In this document: piece by piece, positions 43,410 through 52,720 of the stretch
How positions within the stretch are numbered: the stretch's first letter is position 1
Layout: every line of letters starts with the position of its first letter
Assembly: GCF_023921805.1 (NCBI RefSeq)
Contig: NZ_CP074197.1
Span: forward strand, 248,001 to 312,000
DNA: 64,000 nucleotides
Direction of reading: 5' to 3'
Source: Ruminococcus sp. FMBCY1
GTDB taxonomy: Bacteria; Bacillota; Clostridia; Oscillospirales; Acutalibacteraceae
Notes under the pieces: generated by a model
What the model was told of the DNA's origin: nothing
Database searches by the model: none
Seen by the model: only the letters and a program-made list of their open reading frames with translations
Made by a program: the position numbers and the translations under genes

Positions 43410-45179
43410 ATGGATATTTTTTCGATTCTTCAGCTGTTGGGTGGCTTGGCACTCTTTTTGTATGGTATGAATACAATGGGTGACGGCCTTGAAAAATTCT
43501 CGGGCGGTAAACTTGAAAAAACTCTTGAAAAAATGACTAACAATACTTTCAAGGGATTTTTGCTCGGTGCAGCCGTTACAGCTGTTATACAGTCATCATC
43601 CGCTACTACGGTTATGGTAGTCGGCTTTGTAAACTCCGGTATTATGAAGCTAAGACAGGCAATAGGAATTATTATGGGTGCTAATGTCGGCACAACAGTT
43701 ACAGCGTGGATTTTAAGCCTCTCGGGTATTGAGGGCGACAGCGTATTTATGCAGCTGCTTAAACCGACATCTTTTTCTGCTGTTTTTGCTTTTATAGGCA
43801 TAATTCTTATTATGTTTACAAAGAGCGACAGTAAGAAAAACCTTGCGTCTATTCTTTTGGGATTTGCAATTTTAATGTTCGGTATGGATTCTATGAGTTC
43901 TGCGGTAGCACCTCTTTCTGACGATCCTAACTTTGCAAGTCTTCTTACAGTCTTTAATAACCCTGTATTCGGTATTATTGCAGGTGCATTGCTCACAGCA
44001 ATTATCCAGAGTTCAAGCGCATCGGTCGGAATTTTGCAGGCACTTTCAAAAACAGGTGCGATTACATACTCAATGGCAATTCCGATTGTAATGGGTCAGA
44101 ATATAGGTACTTGCGTAACTGCCTTGATTTCTTGTATAGGTGCAAAGAAAAACGCTAAGCGTGCTGCTTTGGTACACCTTTATTTTAATATTATAGGTAC
44201 ACTTGTAATTTGTGCGCTGTTCTACGGTTCAAATTTAATATTCCAATACGGATTCCTGGACGATGTAGTTGTCGAGGCAAATATCGCTGTTATCCATACA
44301 GCATTTAACATTGCAGCAACAGCTATGTTACTTCCTTTTACACGCCAGCTTGAAAAACTCGCTTGCCTTACAATTAAGGATACGGAAGAAGAAAGTGAAG
44401 CACCTTTCCTCGACGAGCGTTTCCTCAACACACCTTCACTTGCAACAGACCGTGCTTTAAATGTTACGGAAAAAATGGCAAGACTTTCGGAGGGTACACT
44501 TCTCGGCGCACTTGAAATGGTTGGTAATTATAACGAAAAAGCGGCTGACACACTTTCTGAAAACGAAGACACAATTGATATGTACGAAGATGTAATTTCG
44601 ACATATCTTGTAAAACTAAGTCAGAAAAATCTTTCTGAAAACGACAGTAAAAGTGTTCAGAGAGTTTTGCACGGTATAGGTGATTTCGAGAGAATCAGCG
44701 ACCACGCAATGAATATTGTCGGTGCCGCAAAAGAGATTGAGGAGAAAAAAGCGGTTTTCTCCGAAGGGGCTATGGCGGGTCTTAATGTTATGATGGACGC
44801 TATAAAAGAGATTATAAATAATGCAACGCTTGCATTTATCAATAACGATGTAAAACTTGCGGCGAAAGTTGAACCTCTTGAACAGGTTATTGACCGCATC
44901 AGAGATAAACTTAAAGAGGCTCATGTTAAGCGTCTTACAAACGGCGAATGTACAATAGAACTCGGATTTATTTTCTCTGACCTTATTACAAGTATGGAAA
45001 GAGTTTCCGACCATTGTTCAAACATTGCGGTCGGTGTTATTGAAATCAACAACAACGGCTACGATGCACACGAATATTTGCACGAGCTTAAAAATTCCGA
45101 TGATATTCAGTACAACGCAGACTATAAGGAATACAAGAAAAAATATGCACTCCCTGCATCCGCTCTTGTTAAAAAATAA
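43410..45179 (+). CDS. Na+/phosphate cotransporter family protein with PhoU domain
   Basis: This 589-residue protein has a membrane part (about 1-310) built from two inverted NaPi-II repeats, each with the substrate motif QSSSA (AVIQSSSATTVMVVGFVNS and AIIQSSSASVGILQAL). The cytoplasmic C-terminal PhoU-like domain (about 355-560) has LHGIGDFERISDHAMNIV and LITSMERVSDHCSNIAVGV. It imports phosphate at low affinity, or may help export it, while the PhoU tail senses state. The Pho box upstream and the position after the pst-pho cluster place it in the phosphate regulon. A strong ribosome binding site AAAGGAGAG is present. Confidence 0.95.
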   Translation: MDIFSILQLLGGLALFLYGMNTMGDGLEKFSGGKLEKTLEKMTNNTFKGFLLGAAVTAVIQSSSATTVMVVGFVNSGIMKLRQAIGIIMGANVGTTVTAWILSLSGIEGDSVFMQLLKPTSFSAVFAFIGIILIMFTKSDSKKNLASILLGFAILMFGMDSMSSAVAPLSDDPNFASLLTVFNNPVFGIIAGALLTAIIQSSSASVGILQALSKTGAITYSMAIPIVMGQNIGTCVTALISCIGAKKNAKRAALVHLYFNIIGTLVICALFYGSNLIFQYGFLDDVVVEANIAVIHTAFNIAATAMLLPFTRQLEKLACLTIKDTEEESEAPFLDERFLNTPSLATDRALNVTEKMARLSEGTLLGALEMVGNYNEKAADTLSENEDTIDMYEDVISTYLVKLSQKNLSENDSKSVQRVLHGIGDFERISDHAMNIVGAAKEIEEKKAVFSEGAMAGLNVMMDAIKEIINNATLAFINNDVKLAAKVEPLEQVIDRIRDKLKEAHVKRLTNGECTIELGFIFSDLITSMERVSDHCSNIAVGVIEINNNGYDAHEYLHELKNSDDIQYNADYKEYKKKYALPASALVKK

Positions 45180-45186
45180 TTTATTT

Positions 45187-45218
45187 AACCCACAGCAAAT
45201 TTCAGCTGTGGGTTTTTT
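45187..45218 (+). terminator. Terminator of the NptA-type symporter gene
   Basis: AACCCACAGC / GCTGTGGGTT, 10-bp perfect stem, followed by TTTT. Confidence 0.9.
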
Positions 45219-45294
45219 ATTATGCAGATGACAAAATGCGAATTTTGTGTTATTATATATTATTATGATTATTGTTGAATAGGAGTAGATTAGT

Positions 45295-46083
45295 TTGGCA
45301 AAAGCGGTCCCGCTTTTTAGCGGCAGTAAAGGTAACAGTTATTTTCTGGGTACGGCAACACAGGGCGTGCTGATAGACGCAGGTCGTTCATGCAAACAGA
45401 TTGAAAATGCATTACTTACAAATTCAATAGATCCACGTATAATAGGTGCGGTATTTATTACCCACGAGCATACAGACCATTGCAGTGCCGTAAAAGTGCT
45501 TGCATCACGCTATAATTTTAAGGTGTATGCAAGTCAGGGTACACTTGAGGCGCTTGAAAGGGCAAATCGTCTGGATAAACGCTTTGAAACCGAGGTTATC
45601 GAAAACGAAGTTGCGGTAGGCGATATGCTTATTAAAAGAATCGATACTCCGCACGATGCCGCTGAAAGCTGTTGCTACTCTGTAACGCTTGCAGACGGTA
45701 AAATCGCCACTGTTGCTACCGATATGGGATATATGACCGATGATGTAAGAAATGCCGTTGCACACAGCAATTTTGCGGTTATTGAGTCAAACCACGATGT
45801 TGATATGCTGAAAAACGGCCCGTATCCGTTTGTACTCAAAAAGCGAATACTCTCTAAATACGGTCATTTGTCTAATCCCGATTGTGCCGCCGAGCTTGCG
45901 GGACTTGTGCAGTCAGGTACTTTAAGACTTATGCTCGGTCACTTAAGTGAGCAAAATAATACTCCGTCAATAGCGCTTAATACAGCTGTAAACGAACTTT
46001 CAAAGTACGGAATGAATAGGGGAATAGATTATACTCTCGATGTAGCGCCCGTAGAAACTAATGCTAAATCGGTAATTTTTTAA
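45295..46083 (+). CDS. walJ: MBL-fold metallohydrolase (WalJ/YycJ-like)
   Basis: This 262-residue metallo-beta-lactamase-fold enzyme starts at TTG 45295 (LAKAVPLFSGSKGNSYFLG) after TAGGAG. The dinuclear metal site is FITHEHTDHCSAV (HxHxDH), with a later Asp in VATDMGYM and His in NHDVDML and LGHLSEQN. The WalJ/YycJ group, 5'-exonuclease-like proteins, often lies next to rlmH in Firmicutes, as here (rlmH begins 9 bp downstream). Here it is not next to walRK genes. Confidence 0.88.
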   Translation: MAKAVPLFSGSKGNSYFLGTATQGVLIDAGRSCKQIENALLTNSIDPRIIGAVFITHEHTDHCSAVKVLASRYNFKVYASQGTLEALERANRLDKRFETEVIENEVAVGDMLIKRIDTPHDAAESCCYSVTLADGKIATVATDMGYMTDDVRNAVAHSNFAVIESNHDVDMLKNGPYPFVLKKRILSKYGHLSNPDCAAELAGLVQSGTLRLMLGHLSEQNNTPSIALNTAVNELSKYGMNRGIDYTLDVAPVETNAKSVIF

Positions 46084-46092
46084 TGGTGAAAG

Positions 46093-46578
46093 ATGATTAG
46101 AATAAATATAATTTGTATAGGAAAAATTAAAGAGAAATATTTTACAGACGCAATTTCCGAATACGCAAAACGACTTACTGCCTTTTGTAAATTTGCGGTA
46201 GTTGAACTTGCGGAAGAAAAAATAAGAAATAACAATCCGAACGAGGCTGAAATTTCAGAGGTAATTGAGGCAGAGGGAGAAAGAATACTTAAGAAAATCG
46301 GTGCAGGTGATTATGCGGTGGCAATGTGCATCGAGGGCAAACAGCTTTCAAGCGAAGAACTTTCTGCAATGCTCGACAATGCGGCAATTACAGGAAAAAG
46401 TACGGTGGATTTTATTATCGGCGGAAGTTACGGACTTAGCAATAAGGTGAAAAACAGAGCGGATTTCAAACTTTCTATGAGTAAAATGACATTTCCTCAT
46501 CAGATGGCAAGAATGGTACTGTCGGAACAGATTTACCGTGCGTTTGAAATTTCTACCAACGGCAAATATCATAAATAG
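46093..46578 (+). CDS. rlmH: 23S rRNA pseudouridine-1915 N3-methyltransferase RlmH
   Basis: RlmH methylates pseudouridine 1915 in helix 69 of 23S rRNA using SAM. It is a 161-residue SPOUT-fold enzyme of normal size. The knot and SAM site are FIIGGSYGLS and the C-terminal FPHQMARMVLSEQIYRAF ending GKYHK, which is nearly invariant in the family. It lies between walJ and rqcH with gaps of 9 bp each and is probably co-transcribed with both. Confidence 0.97.
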   Translation: MIRINIICIGKIKEKYFTDAISEYAKRLTAFCKFAVVELAEEKIRNNNPNEAEISEVIEAEGERILKKIGAGDYAVAMCIEGKQLSSEELSAMLDNAAITGKSTVDFIIGGSYGLSNKVKNRADFKLSMSKMTFPHQMARMVLSEQIYRAFEISTNGKYHK

Positions 46579-46587
46579 AGGTAAAAG

Positions 46588-48324
46588 ATGGCTTTAGACG
46601 GAATTTTTTTAAGATATATAAAACACGAAATAGAAACCGAGGCGCTCGGTGCCAGGGTATCGCAGATTTATCAGCCGAACAGAGATGAACTTGTATTTGC
46701 GATGCGTACCTTTAACGGCAATAAAAAACTTTTGCTTTCGGCAAGGGCAAATTCACCGAGGGTGCATTTTTGCGGCAATACACCTGAAAATCCCGCTTCA
46801 CCGCCTATGTTTTGTATGCTTTTGCGTAAGCGTATCGGCGGCGGAAAGCTGGTTGCGGTTCGTCAACAGGAATGCGACAGAGTGCTGTTCCTTGATTTTG
46901 AATGTGTAAACGAACTCGGCGATACCGTTCTAATAACAGTAGTTTGCGAAATTATGGGAATGTACAGCAATATTATTATTGTGGATTCAAACGGAGTAAT
47001 TATTGATTCCCTCAAGCGTGTTGACCTGACTATGAGCAGCCGTAGACTTGTGCTTCCGAATATAAAATACGAACTTCCCGAGGCGCAGGATAAACTTTCA
47101 ATTCTTAAACATTCGGCAGAAGAAATAGCGGAAAAAACAGTTGATTTTGACGGCGAAATGATGCTTAACAAGGCACTGCTAAGGGCAATTCAAGGTGTAT
47201 CGCCTCTTGTGTGCAGAGAACTTGAGTACAGAGTGGGCGAGGGCACAACTACCCGTATGGATAAACAGCATTATGACAGACTTATTGGTGTGCTCAATAA
47301 TTTGTATGTAAATGTTAATAAATATGCAGGCAAACCGTGTATGGTTATAAGAGATGACGGCAAGCCGATTGATTTTACATTTACAGATATTGAGCAATAC
47401 GGAAATTTTGCTCAAATAAAGCACTTTGACACATATTCACAACTTCTTGACAGCTTTTACGAAACCAGAGATTCAAGAGAGAGAATGAGGGTCAAATCTC
47501 AAGACCTTACAAAAATGCTTGTTAATTTAAGCGAAAGAATTTCCCGTAAACTTGCAAAGCAAAAGATTGAACTTAAAGAATGTGCAAATCGTGAACAGCT
47601 TAGAATAAACGGCGATTTGTTGCAGGCAAATCTCTACCGTATTGAGCGTGGCGCATCTTTTGCGGAAGTGGAAAATTTTTACGATGAAAATATGTCGCTT
47701 ATCCGCATAAAACTCAATCCTGCAATTTCTCCGGCAGCAAATGCTCAAAAATATTATAAAGATTATCAAAAAGCGAAAAATGCAGAGCATATTTTGACCG
47801 AACAGATTGAGAAAGGCAGGTCAGAGCTTGAATACATTGATTCTGTACTTGATACGGTAAGCCGTGCGGAGAGTGAGCGTGAACTTGCGCAGATAAGGGA
47901 AGAGCTTACCGAGCAGGGATATTTACGCAAACAAAAGGGCAAGCAAAGACCGCAGGCGGCACTGCCGCCGCTTGAATTTACTTCAAGTGACGGATTTAAA
48001 ATTTTGGTAGGCAGAAACAATACTCAAAATGATAAACTTACATTAAAAATTGCAAATAAAAATGATATGTGGCTGCACACAAAAGATATTCACGGTTCGC
48101 ATACAGTTGTTTTTGCGGAAGGCAGAGAAATTAGCGATACCGCAATTTTAGAGGCGGCACAGCTTGCCGCATATTACAGTAAAGCAAGAGAAAGCAGTCA
48201 AGTGCCTGTAGATTACACGCTTGTGCGTTATGTAAGCAAGCCAAGCGGTGCAAGACCGGGTATGGTTATTTATGTAAATAACAAAACTGTTTATGTCACA
48301 CCGAAAGCAAATATTTCCGAATAA
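46588..48324 (+). CDS. rqcH: RqcH/NFACT protein (ribosome quality control)
   Basis: RqcH binds stalled 50S subunits and adds C-terminal alanine tails that mark nascent chains for degradation. Older annotations call it a fibronectin-binding protein. It has 578 residues. The N-terminal NFACT-N domain (about 1-230) starts MALDGIFLRYIKHEIE and has NSPRVHF. Coiled-coil helices M span about 300-440 (SERISRKLAKQKIELKECAN). The C-terminal NFACT-R domain (about 455-570) has NDMWLHTKDIHGSHTVV and AAYYSKARESSQVPVDYT. It complements tmRNA, which is also in this window. GAGG precedes the start. Confidence 0.95.
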   Translation: MALDGIFLRYIKHEIETEALGARVSQIYQPNRDELVFAMRTFNGNKKLLLSARANSPRVHFCGNTPENPASPPMFCMLLRKRIGGGKLVAVRQQECDRVLFLDFECVNELGDTVLITVVCEIMGMYSNIIIVDSNGVIIDSLKRVDLTMSSRRLVLPNIKYELPEAQDKLSILKHSAEEIAEKTVDFDGEMMLNKALLRAIQGVSPLVCRELEYRVGEGTTTRMDKQHYDRLIGVLNNLYVNVNKYAGKPCMVIRDDGKPIDFTFTDIEQYGNFAQIKHFDTYSQLLDSFYETRDSRERMRVKSQDLTKMLVNLSERISRKLAKQKIELKECANREQLRINGDLLQANLYRIERGASFAEVENFYDENMSLIRIKLNPAISPAANAQKYYKDYQKAKNAEHILTEQIEKGRSELEYIDSVLDTVSRAESERELAQIREELTEQGYLRKQKGKQRPQAALPPLEFTSSDGFKILVGRNNTQNDKLTLKIANKNDMWLHTKDIHGSHTVVFAEGREISDTAILEAAQLAAYYSKARESSQVPVDYTLVRYVSKPSGARPGMVIYVNNKTVYVTPKANISE

Positions 48325-48357
48325 AAAACTCGGCAATCTTTACGGTTGCCGAGTTTT
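48325..48357 (+). terminator. Terminator of the walJ-rlmH-rqcH unit
   Basis: AAAACTCGGCAA / TTGCCGAGTTTT, a 12-bp perfect stem with a 9-nt loop that directly follows the rqcH stop. Confidence 0.92.
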
Positions 48358-48376
48358 GTGCTGTCAGTTAATATAA

Positions 48377-48553
48377 TCAAGATATTTTAAGAACCGTTTT
48401 ACGGCAGGTACGAATTATTTCAGAAATCAGATGGTACTTAAAGGCGAAAGCGATAAAGCGGTAAAGCCTGTTCTCAACAATCCGTCAACACCAAAGGGTG
48501 TTAAGTATTCGGGTACAATGACTTATGCGGTAGCTCTTACCGACGCTGAATAA
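48377..48553 (+). pseudogene. C-terminal remnant of an unknown gene
   Basis: A 58-codon frame without a plausible start reads GTNYFRNQMVLKGESDKAV, then VLNNPSTPKGVKYSGTMTYA and ALTDAE before TAA. Composition looks like coding sequence, with structured-domain residues, but the 5' part is absent. I cannot assign a family. A terminator follows. It may be a leftover from a deletion between rqcH and sbcD. Confidence 0.4.
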
Positions 48554-48601
48554 TTTACCTACACGCTGAAAAAGTTATCTAAACTTTTCCTTCCCTTACA
48601 G

Positions 48602-48638
48602 CAGATCGTTACACTACAGTAGCGGTCTGTTTTTATTT
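48602..48638 (+). terminator. Terminator after the remnant
   Basis: CAGATCGTTAC / GTAGCGGTCTG (11 bp with G-T pairs), loop ACTACA, tail TTTTTATTT. It isolates sbcDC from upstream transcription. Confidence 0.75.
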
Positions 48639-48706
48639 ATAATATCTTTAATTTTCTAAAAAAGTATGTTATAATTAAGCAAAATAACAAAATTAGGAAT
48701 GATGTT

Positions 48707-49843
48707 ATGAAATTTATGCATTTATCCGATCTGCATCTCGGAAAGCGTGTAAACGGCTATTCTATGCTTGAAGATCAGAAATATATATTGATAAAAATTA
48801 TAAATATAATTGACGAACAAAAGCCACAGGCTGTAATAATTGCAGGCGATGTATATGACAAACCTGTCCCTTCCGCAGAGGCTGTACAGTTGTTTGATGA
48901 CTTTTTATACAAACTTACTGAAAGAAGTTTGCAGGTAATTGTAATAAGCGGTAATCACGATTCGCCGGAGCGTATTGCGTTTGGTTCTCGTTTTATGGGT
49001 AAAAGCGGAATACATATGTCACAGGTGTATAACGGCAGTACGGATTTTGTTTCGCTTACAGATGATTACGGAAAAATTAATTTTTATCTTTTACCGTTTA
49101 TTAAGCCGTCAAATGTAAGAAGATTTTTTGAAGATGAAGAAATCAATACCTATACCGAAGCAATTCGTGTGGCAATATCAAATATGAACATAGATAAAAA
49201 TGCCAGAAATGTAATTGTTACACATCAGTTTGTAACAGGCGCAGAACGCTCGGATTCCGAAATTATCGCAGTAGGCGGAACCGACAATGTAGATTCGTAT
49301 GTTTTTGACGATTTTGATTATGTGGCGCTCGGTCATATTCACCGTCCGCAAAATGTCGGTAAATCTACTGTTCGTTATTGCGGTACACCGTTAAAATATT
49401 CGTTTTCGGAAATAAATCACGAAAAATCCGTTACAATAGTTGAAATTAAAGAAAAAGAAGATATAGATGTTACGACAATACCGCTTATTCCTTTGCATGA
49501 TATGCGAGAAATAAAAGGAAGTTACGATGAACTTGTAAACAGAGAAAACTATGAGGGTACTGCCACAGAAGATTATCTGCATATTATACTTACAGATGAA
49601 GATGATGTGCCGTATGCGGTAGAAAGACTGCGCAATATTTATCATAATTTAATGAAACTTGATTATGACAATACGAGGACAAGGTCATCGTATGACATCA
49701 CGCAGGCGCAGGAAACTGAAAGAAAATCGGAAATTGAATTAGTTTCGGAGTTTTTTGAAAAACAGAACGGAAAGCAAATGACAGAACAACAGCTTGAATA
49801 TGCAAGTGATTTAATAGAACAGATAAAGGAGGAGTCATTGTGA
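48707..49843 (+). CDS. sbcD: Exonuclease subunit SbcD (Mre11-like)
   Basis: SbcD is the nuclease half of the SbcCD complex, which opens hairpins and trims protein-blocked DNA ends. It has 378 residues with the metallophosphoesterase motifs in order: MHLSDLHLGKRV, IAGDVYDKPVPS, VISGNHDSPERI, VTHQF and ALGHIHRPQ. The C-terminal part contacts SbcC. The start follows TTAGGAATG. The stop overlaps the sbcC GTG start. Confidence 0.97.
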   Translation: MKFMHLSDLHLGKRVNGYSMLEDQKYILIKIINIIDEQKPQAVIIAGDVYDKPVPSAEAVQLFDDFLYKLTERSLQVIVISGNHDSPERIAFGSRFMGKSGIHMSQVYNGSTDFVSLTDDYGKINFYLLPFIKPSNVRRFFEDEEINTYTEAIRVAISNMNIDKNARNVIVTHQFVTGAERSDSEIIAVGGTDNVDSYVFDDFDYVALGHIHRPQNVGKSTVRYCGTPLKYSFSEINHEKSVTIVEIKEKEDIDVTTIPLIPLHDMREIKGSYDELVNRENYEGTATEDYLHIILTDEDDVPYAVERLRNIYHNLMKLDYDNTRTRSSYDITQAQETERKSEIELVSEFFEKQNGKQMTEQQLEYASDLIEQIKEESL

Positions 49844-52608
49844 GACCGATAAGACTTGTTATGTCTGCATTCGGCCCGTATGCGGGTAAACAGGAAATAG
49901 ATTTTGACAAGCTTGGAGTCAGCGGTCTGTATCTGATTACGGGCGACACAGGCGCAGGTAAAACCACAATTTTTGACGGTATAAAATATGCGCTTTACGG
50001 TGAAGCAAGCGGAAACAACCGTGATTCATCTATGCTTCGTTCAAAATATGCGGATAACGATACTCCTACAACAGTTGAACTGACCTTTGTAAACGGCAAC
50101 AAGCAGTATACCGTGAAACGCAATCCCGAGTATGAAAGGAAAAAGGCGAGAGGAAACGGTTTTACAAAACAATCGGCAGGCGCAGAATTGGTGTTGCCCG
50201 ACGGCAGAGTAGAAACCAATAAAAAGGTTGTTGATACAAAAATTGAAGAAATACTCGGTGTAAACGACGCTCAATTTTCACAAATTGCAATGATAGCACA
50301 GGGAGATTTTCTAAAACTTCTGCTTGCCGATACCAAGGAAAGGCAGAAAATTCTAAGAAATATCTTTAAAACAGACATATATCTTGAATTTCAGGACAGA
50401 GTAAAATCCGATTTCAGCAAAATAAAAGACGAACTCAAAATAAAAAAAGTAAGCGTAGATAACGATATAAAAAATATCGGATGCAGTGAAGAAAATGTGC
50501 TGTATATAGAAACCCAAAAGGCTAAAAACGGCGAATTATCGGTGGTTGAGGTAATTGAACTTATAAACAAAATTATTGACGAGGATACGCAAAAATCAAA
50601 ATTATTATATCAGCAGACCGAAAAATCAGAAGAAAAAATCAGCAGTATTACTGAAATAATTTCAAAAGCCGAGGAACAGAATAAAAACCGTGAATTGCTT
50701 GCAACGGCAAAAAATAAGTACGAGCAGGCATTGCCGAAATCTGAAGAATTAAAAAAGCTCTATGATATTGAAAAGCAGAAAGAGCCGATTACACAGGAAC
50801 TTGAAAAGAATGTAACTATACTTGAACAACAGCTTAATGATTATGATGAACTTGATTTGTTGGAAAATAAAATCAAGAGTAATTCAAATAATCTTGAAAA
50901 ATGCAAAATCGACTGTCAGACAAACGAAACTAAACTTGCGGAATATAATTTAAGTTTAAAGTCATATGAAAAAGAGAGTTTTGAACTTGAAAATTCATCA
51001 GAAAATAGAGTGAAATTCAGTACTGAACTTGAAAAAATCGCTGCCAAAGAAACTGAATTTATAAGTCTGCAAAAAGAGATAAAAAATCTTGAAATAATTA
51101 AAAAAGCATTTTTAACTGCTCAAAAGGAATACAGCGCCGCTCAAGAAAAAGCTACTGCCAAAAAAGAAATTGCAGATAAAATGCGCCTTGAGTTTAACAG
51201 TGAGCAAGCGGGTATAATAGCAGAAACATTGGTTGACGGTGAGCCTTGCCCCGTATGCGGTTCTTGCACTCATCCGCATAAGGCAGAAAAGGCTGTGAAC
51301 GCACCTACCGAATCAGAGGTAAAAAAGTCCGAAAAAGACGCAAAAGATTTACAGGATAAGGCAAATGTTTTAAGCAGTAAAGCAGGCGAGAAAAAAGGCA
51401 TTTACGACAATGCAAAAAACACTGCGGAAAATAATTTCGAAAAGTTAAAAACAGATGCTGATTTTGAAAATGCCGAAACGGTAATATCGGAAAAACTCAA
51501 AGAAATATCCGAGCAAAAACAGGATTTAAATTTAAAAATTGCCGAAGAAAATAAAAAATTAAGACGAAAAGCCGAAATTTTAAAATTAACGGAAGATACA
51601 AAAGAAAAAATCAGCAAAATTAATGAATCAATTACAAATCTTAAGACTGATATATCTTCATATTCTGCGGCTATAGATGAGCAAAATAAACGAAAGGAAA
51701 ATTTACGGGGAAAACTTAAATTTGAAAACAAAACAGCGGCTTTAAACGAGAAATCGAAACTTGAAAAGAAAATTGAACAAAACAAAGCCGAATTGTTAAA
51801 AGCCGAAAATGCGTATAAAGAGTGTGAAAAATCAGTCAATGAATTTAAAACGCAAATAACACAACTAAACGATATTTTAAAAGATGTTGAAGAGATTAAC
51901 ATTGACGATAAAAAACAGGAGAGAGATACTGTTGCAAAAGAGAAAAAACAGATTACGGATTTAAACAATATAATCACACAGCGTATAATAGCAAATAATA
52001 CCGTTCTTAAAAATCTTTCTGCTCAAGCGGCAGATCTTGCAAAGCTGGAAGAAAGGTGGAAACTTATAAATTCACTTTCCGATACGGTAAACGGCAACAT
52101 AACGGGTAAGCAGAAAATCACTCTTGAAACTTATATTCAGACTGCATTTTTTGATAAAATAATAGCTCGTGCAAATGTTCATCTTATGAAAATGTCGGGA
52201 AGTAAATACGACCTCAAACGAAAAGATGTTGCGGATAATTTAAGTAGTAAAAGCGGACTTGACTTAAATGTTATTGACCATTACAACGGTACGGAGCGAA
52301 GTGTAAAAAGTTTATCGGGCGGCGAATCCTTTATTGCATCGCTTTCACTTGCGCTTGGACTTTCCGATGAGATACAGGCATCGGCAGGCGGCATTAAAAT
52401 GGAAACAATGTTTGTTGACGAAGGATTCGGTTCGCTTGATGAAGAAACTTTAAGACAGGCAATGCAAGCACTGTCGGGACTTTCAGAAAATAATCGACTT
52501 GTCGGTATCATATCTCATGTGGCTGAACTTAGAAGTGAGATAGACAAACAGCTTGTCGTAACTAAAGAAAAGTCAGGCGGCAGCAAGGTTGAATTGAAAC
52601 TTAATTAG
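49840..52608 (+). CDS. sbcC: Exonuclease subunit SbcC (Rad50-like ATPase)
   Basis: SbcC is the ATPase half of SbcCD. It has 922 residues. Walker A is ITGDTGAGKTTIFDGIKYALYG-type near residue 35, split by the start of a very long coiled coil (about 190-465 and 490-750). The zinc hook is EPCPVCGSC with Cys 470 and Cys 473 at the coil apex. The C-terminal ATPase lobe has the signature LSGGESFIASLSLALGLSD, Walker B TMFVDEGFGSLDEE and GIISHVAEL. GTG start with AAGGAGGAG upstream, translationally coupled to sbcD. The long lysine- and glutamate-rich coil explains its unusual composition. Confidence 0.97.
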   Translation: MRPIRLVMSAFGPYAGKQEIDFDKLGVSGLYLITGDTGAGKTTIFDGIKYALYGEASGNNRDSSMLRSKYADNDTPTTVELTFVNGNKQYTVKRNPEYERKKARGNGFTKQSAGAELVLPDGRVETNKKVVDTKIEEILGVNDAQFSQIAMIAQGDFLKLLLADTKERQKILRNIFKTDIYLEFQDRVKSDFSKIKDELKIKKVSVDNDIKNIGCSEENVLYIETQKAKNGELSVVEVIELINKIIDEDTQKSKLLYQQTEKSEEKISSITEIISKAEEQNKNRELLATAKNKYEQALPKSEELKKLYDIEKQKEPITQELEKNVTILEQQLNDYDELDLLENKIKSNSNNLEKCKIDCQTNETKLAEYNLSLKSYEKESFELENSSENRVKFSTELEKIAAKETEFISLQKEIKNLEIIKKAFLTAQKEYSAAQEKATAKKEIADKMRLEFNSEQAGIIAETLVDGEPCPVCGSCTHPHKAEKAVNAPTESEVKKSEKDAKDLQDKANVLSSKAGEKKGIYDNAKNTAENNFEKLKTDADFENAETVISEKLKEISEQKQDLNLKIAEENKKLRRKAEILKLTEDTKEKISKINESITNLKTDISSYSAAIDEQNKRKENLRGKLKFENKTAALNEKSKLEKKIEQNKAELLKAENAYKECEKSVNEFKTQITQLNDILKDVEEINIDDKKQERDTVAKEKKQITDLNNIITQRIIANNTVLKNLSAQAADLAKLEERWKLINSLSDTVNGNITGKQKITLETYIQTAFFDKIIARANVHLMKMSGSKYDLKRKDVADNLSSKSGLDLNVIDHYNGTERSVKSLSGGESFIASLSLALGLSDEIQASAGGIKMETMFVDEGFGSLDEETLRQAMQALSGLSENNRLVGIISHVAELRSEIDKQLVVTKEKSGGSKVELKLN

Positions 52609-52620
52609 CAATTTGCAGGT

Positions 52621-52650
52621 TTGACATTTTTACACTAAATATGTTATAAT
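52621..52650 (+). promoter_or_regulatory. Promoter of the TAXI-GltS operon
   Basis: TTGACA (52621-52626) and TATAAT (52645-52650) are 18 bp apart, only 13 bp after the sbcC stop. Confidence 0.7.
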
Positions 52651-52666
52651 CAATTGTAAATATCGG

Positions 52667-52713
52667 GGAATTGTACGCTGTTTACAATTCCTCTTTTCTA
52701 TTAAAAAAAGAGG
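52667..52713 (+). promoter_or_regulatory. Leader hairpins covering the ribosome binding site
   Basis: GGAATTGTA / TACAATTCC (52667-52691) and CCTCTTTT / AAAAGAGG (52690-52713) can form next to each other. The second includes the AGAGG ribosome binding site of the TAXI gene, so translation could be limited by folding. Confidence 0.4.
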
Positions 52714-52720
52714 CGGTAAG

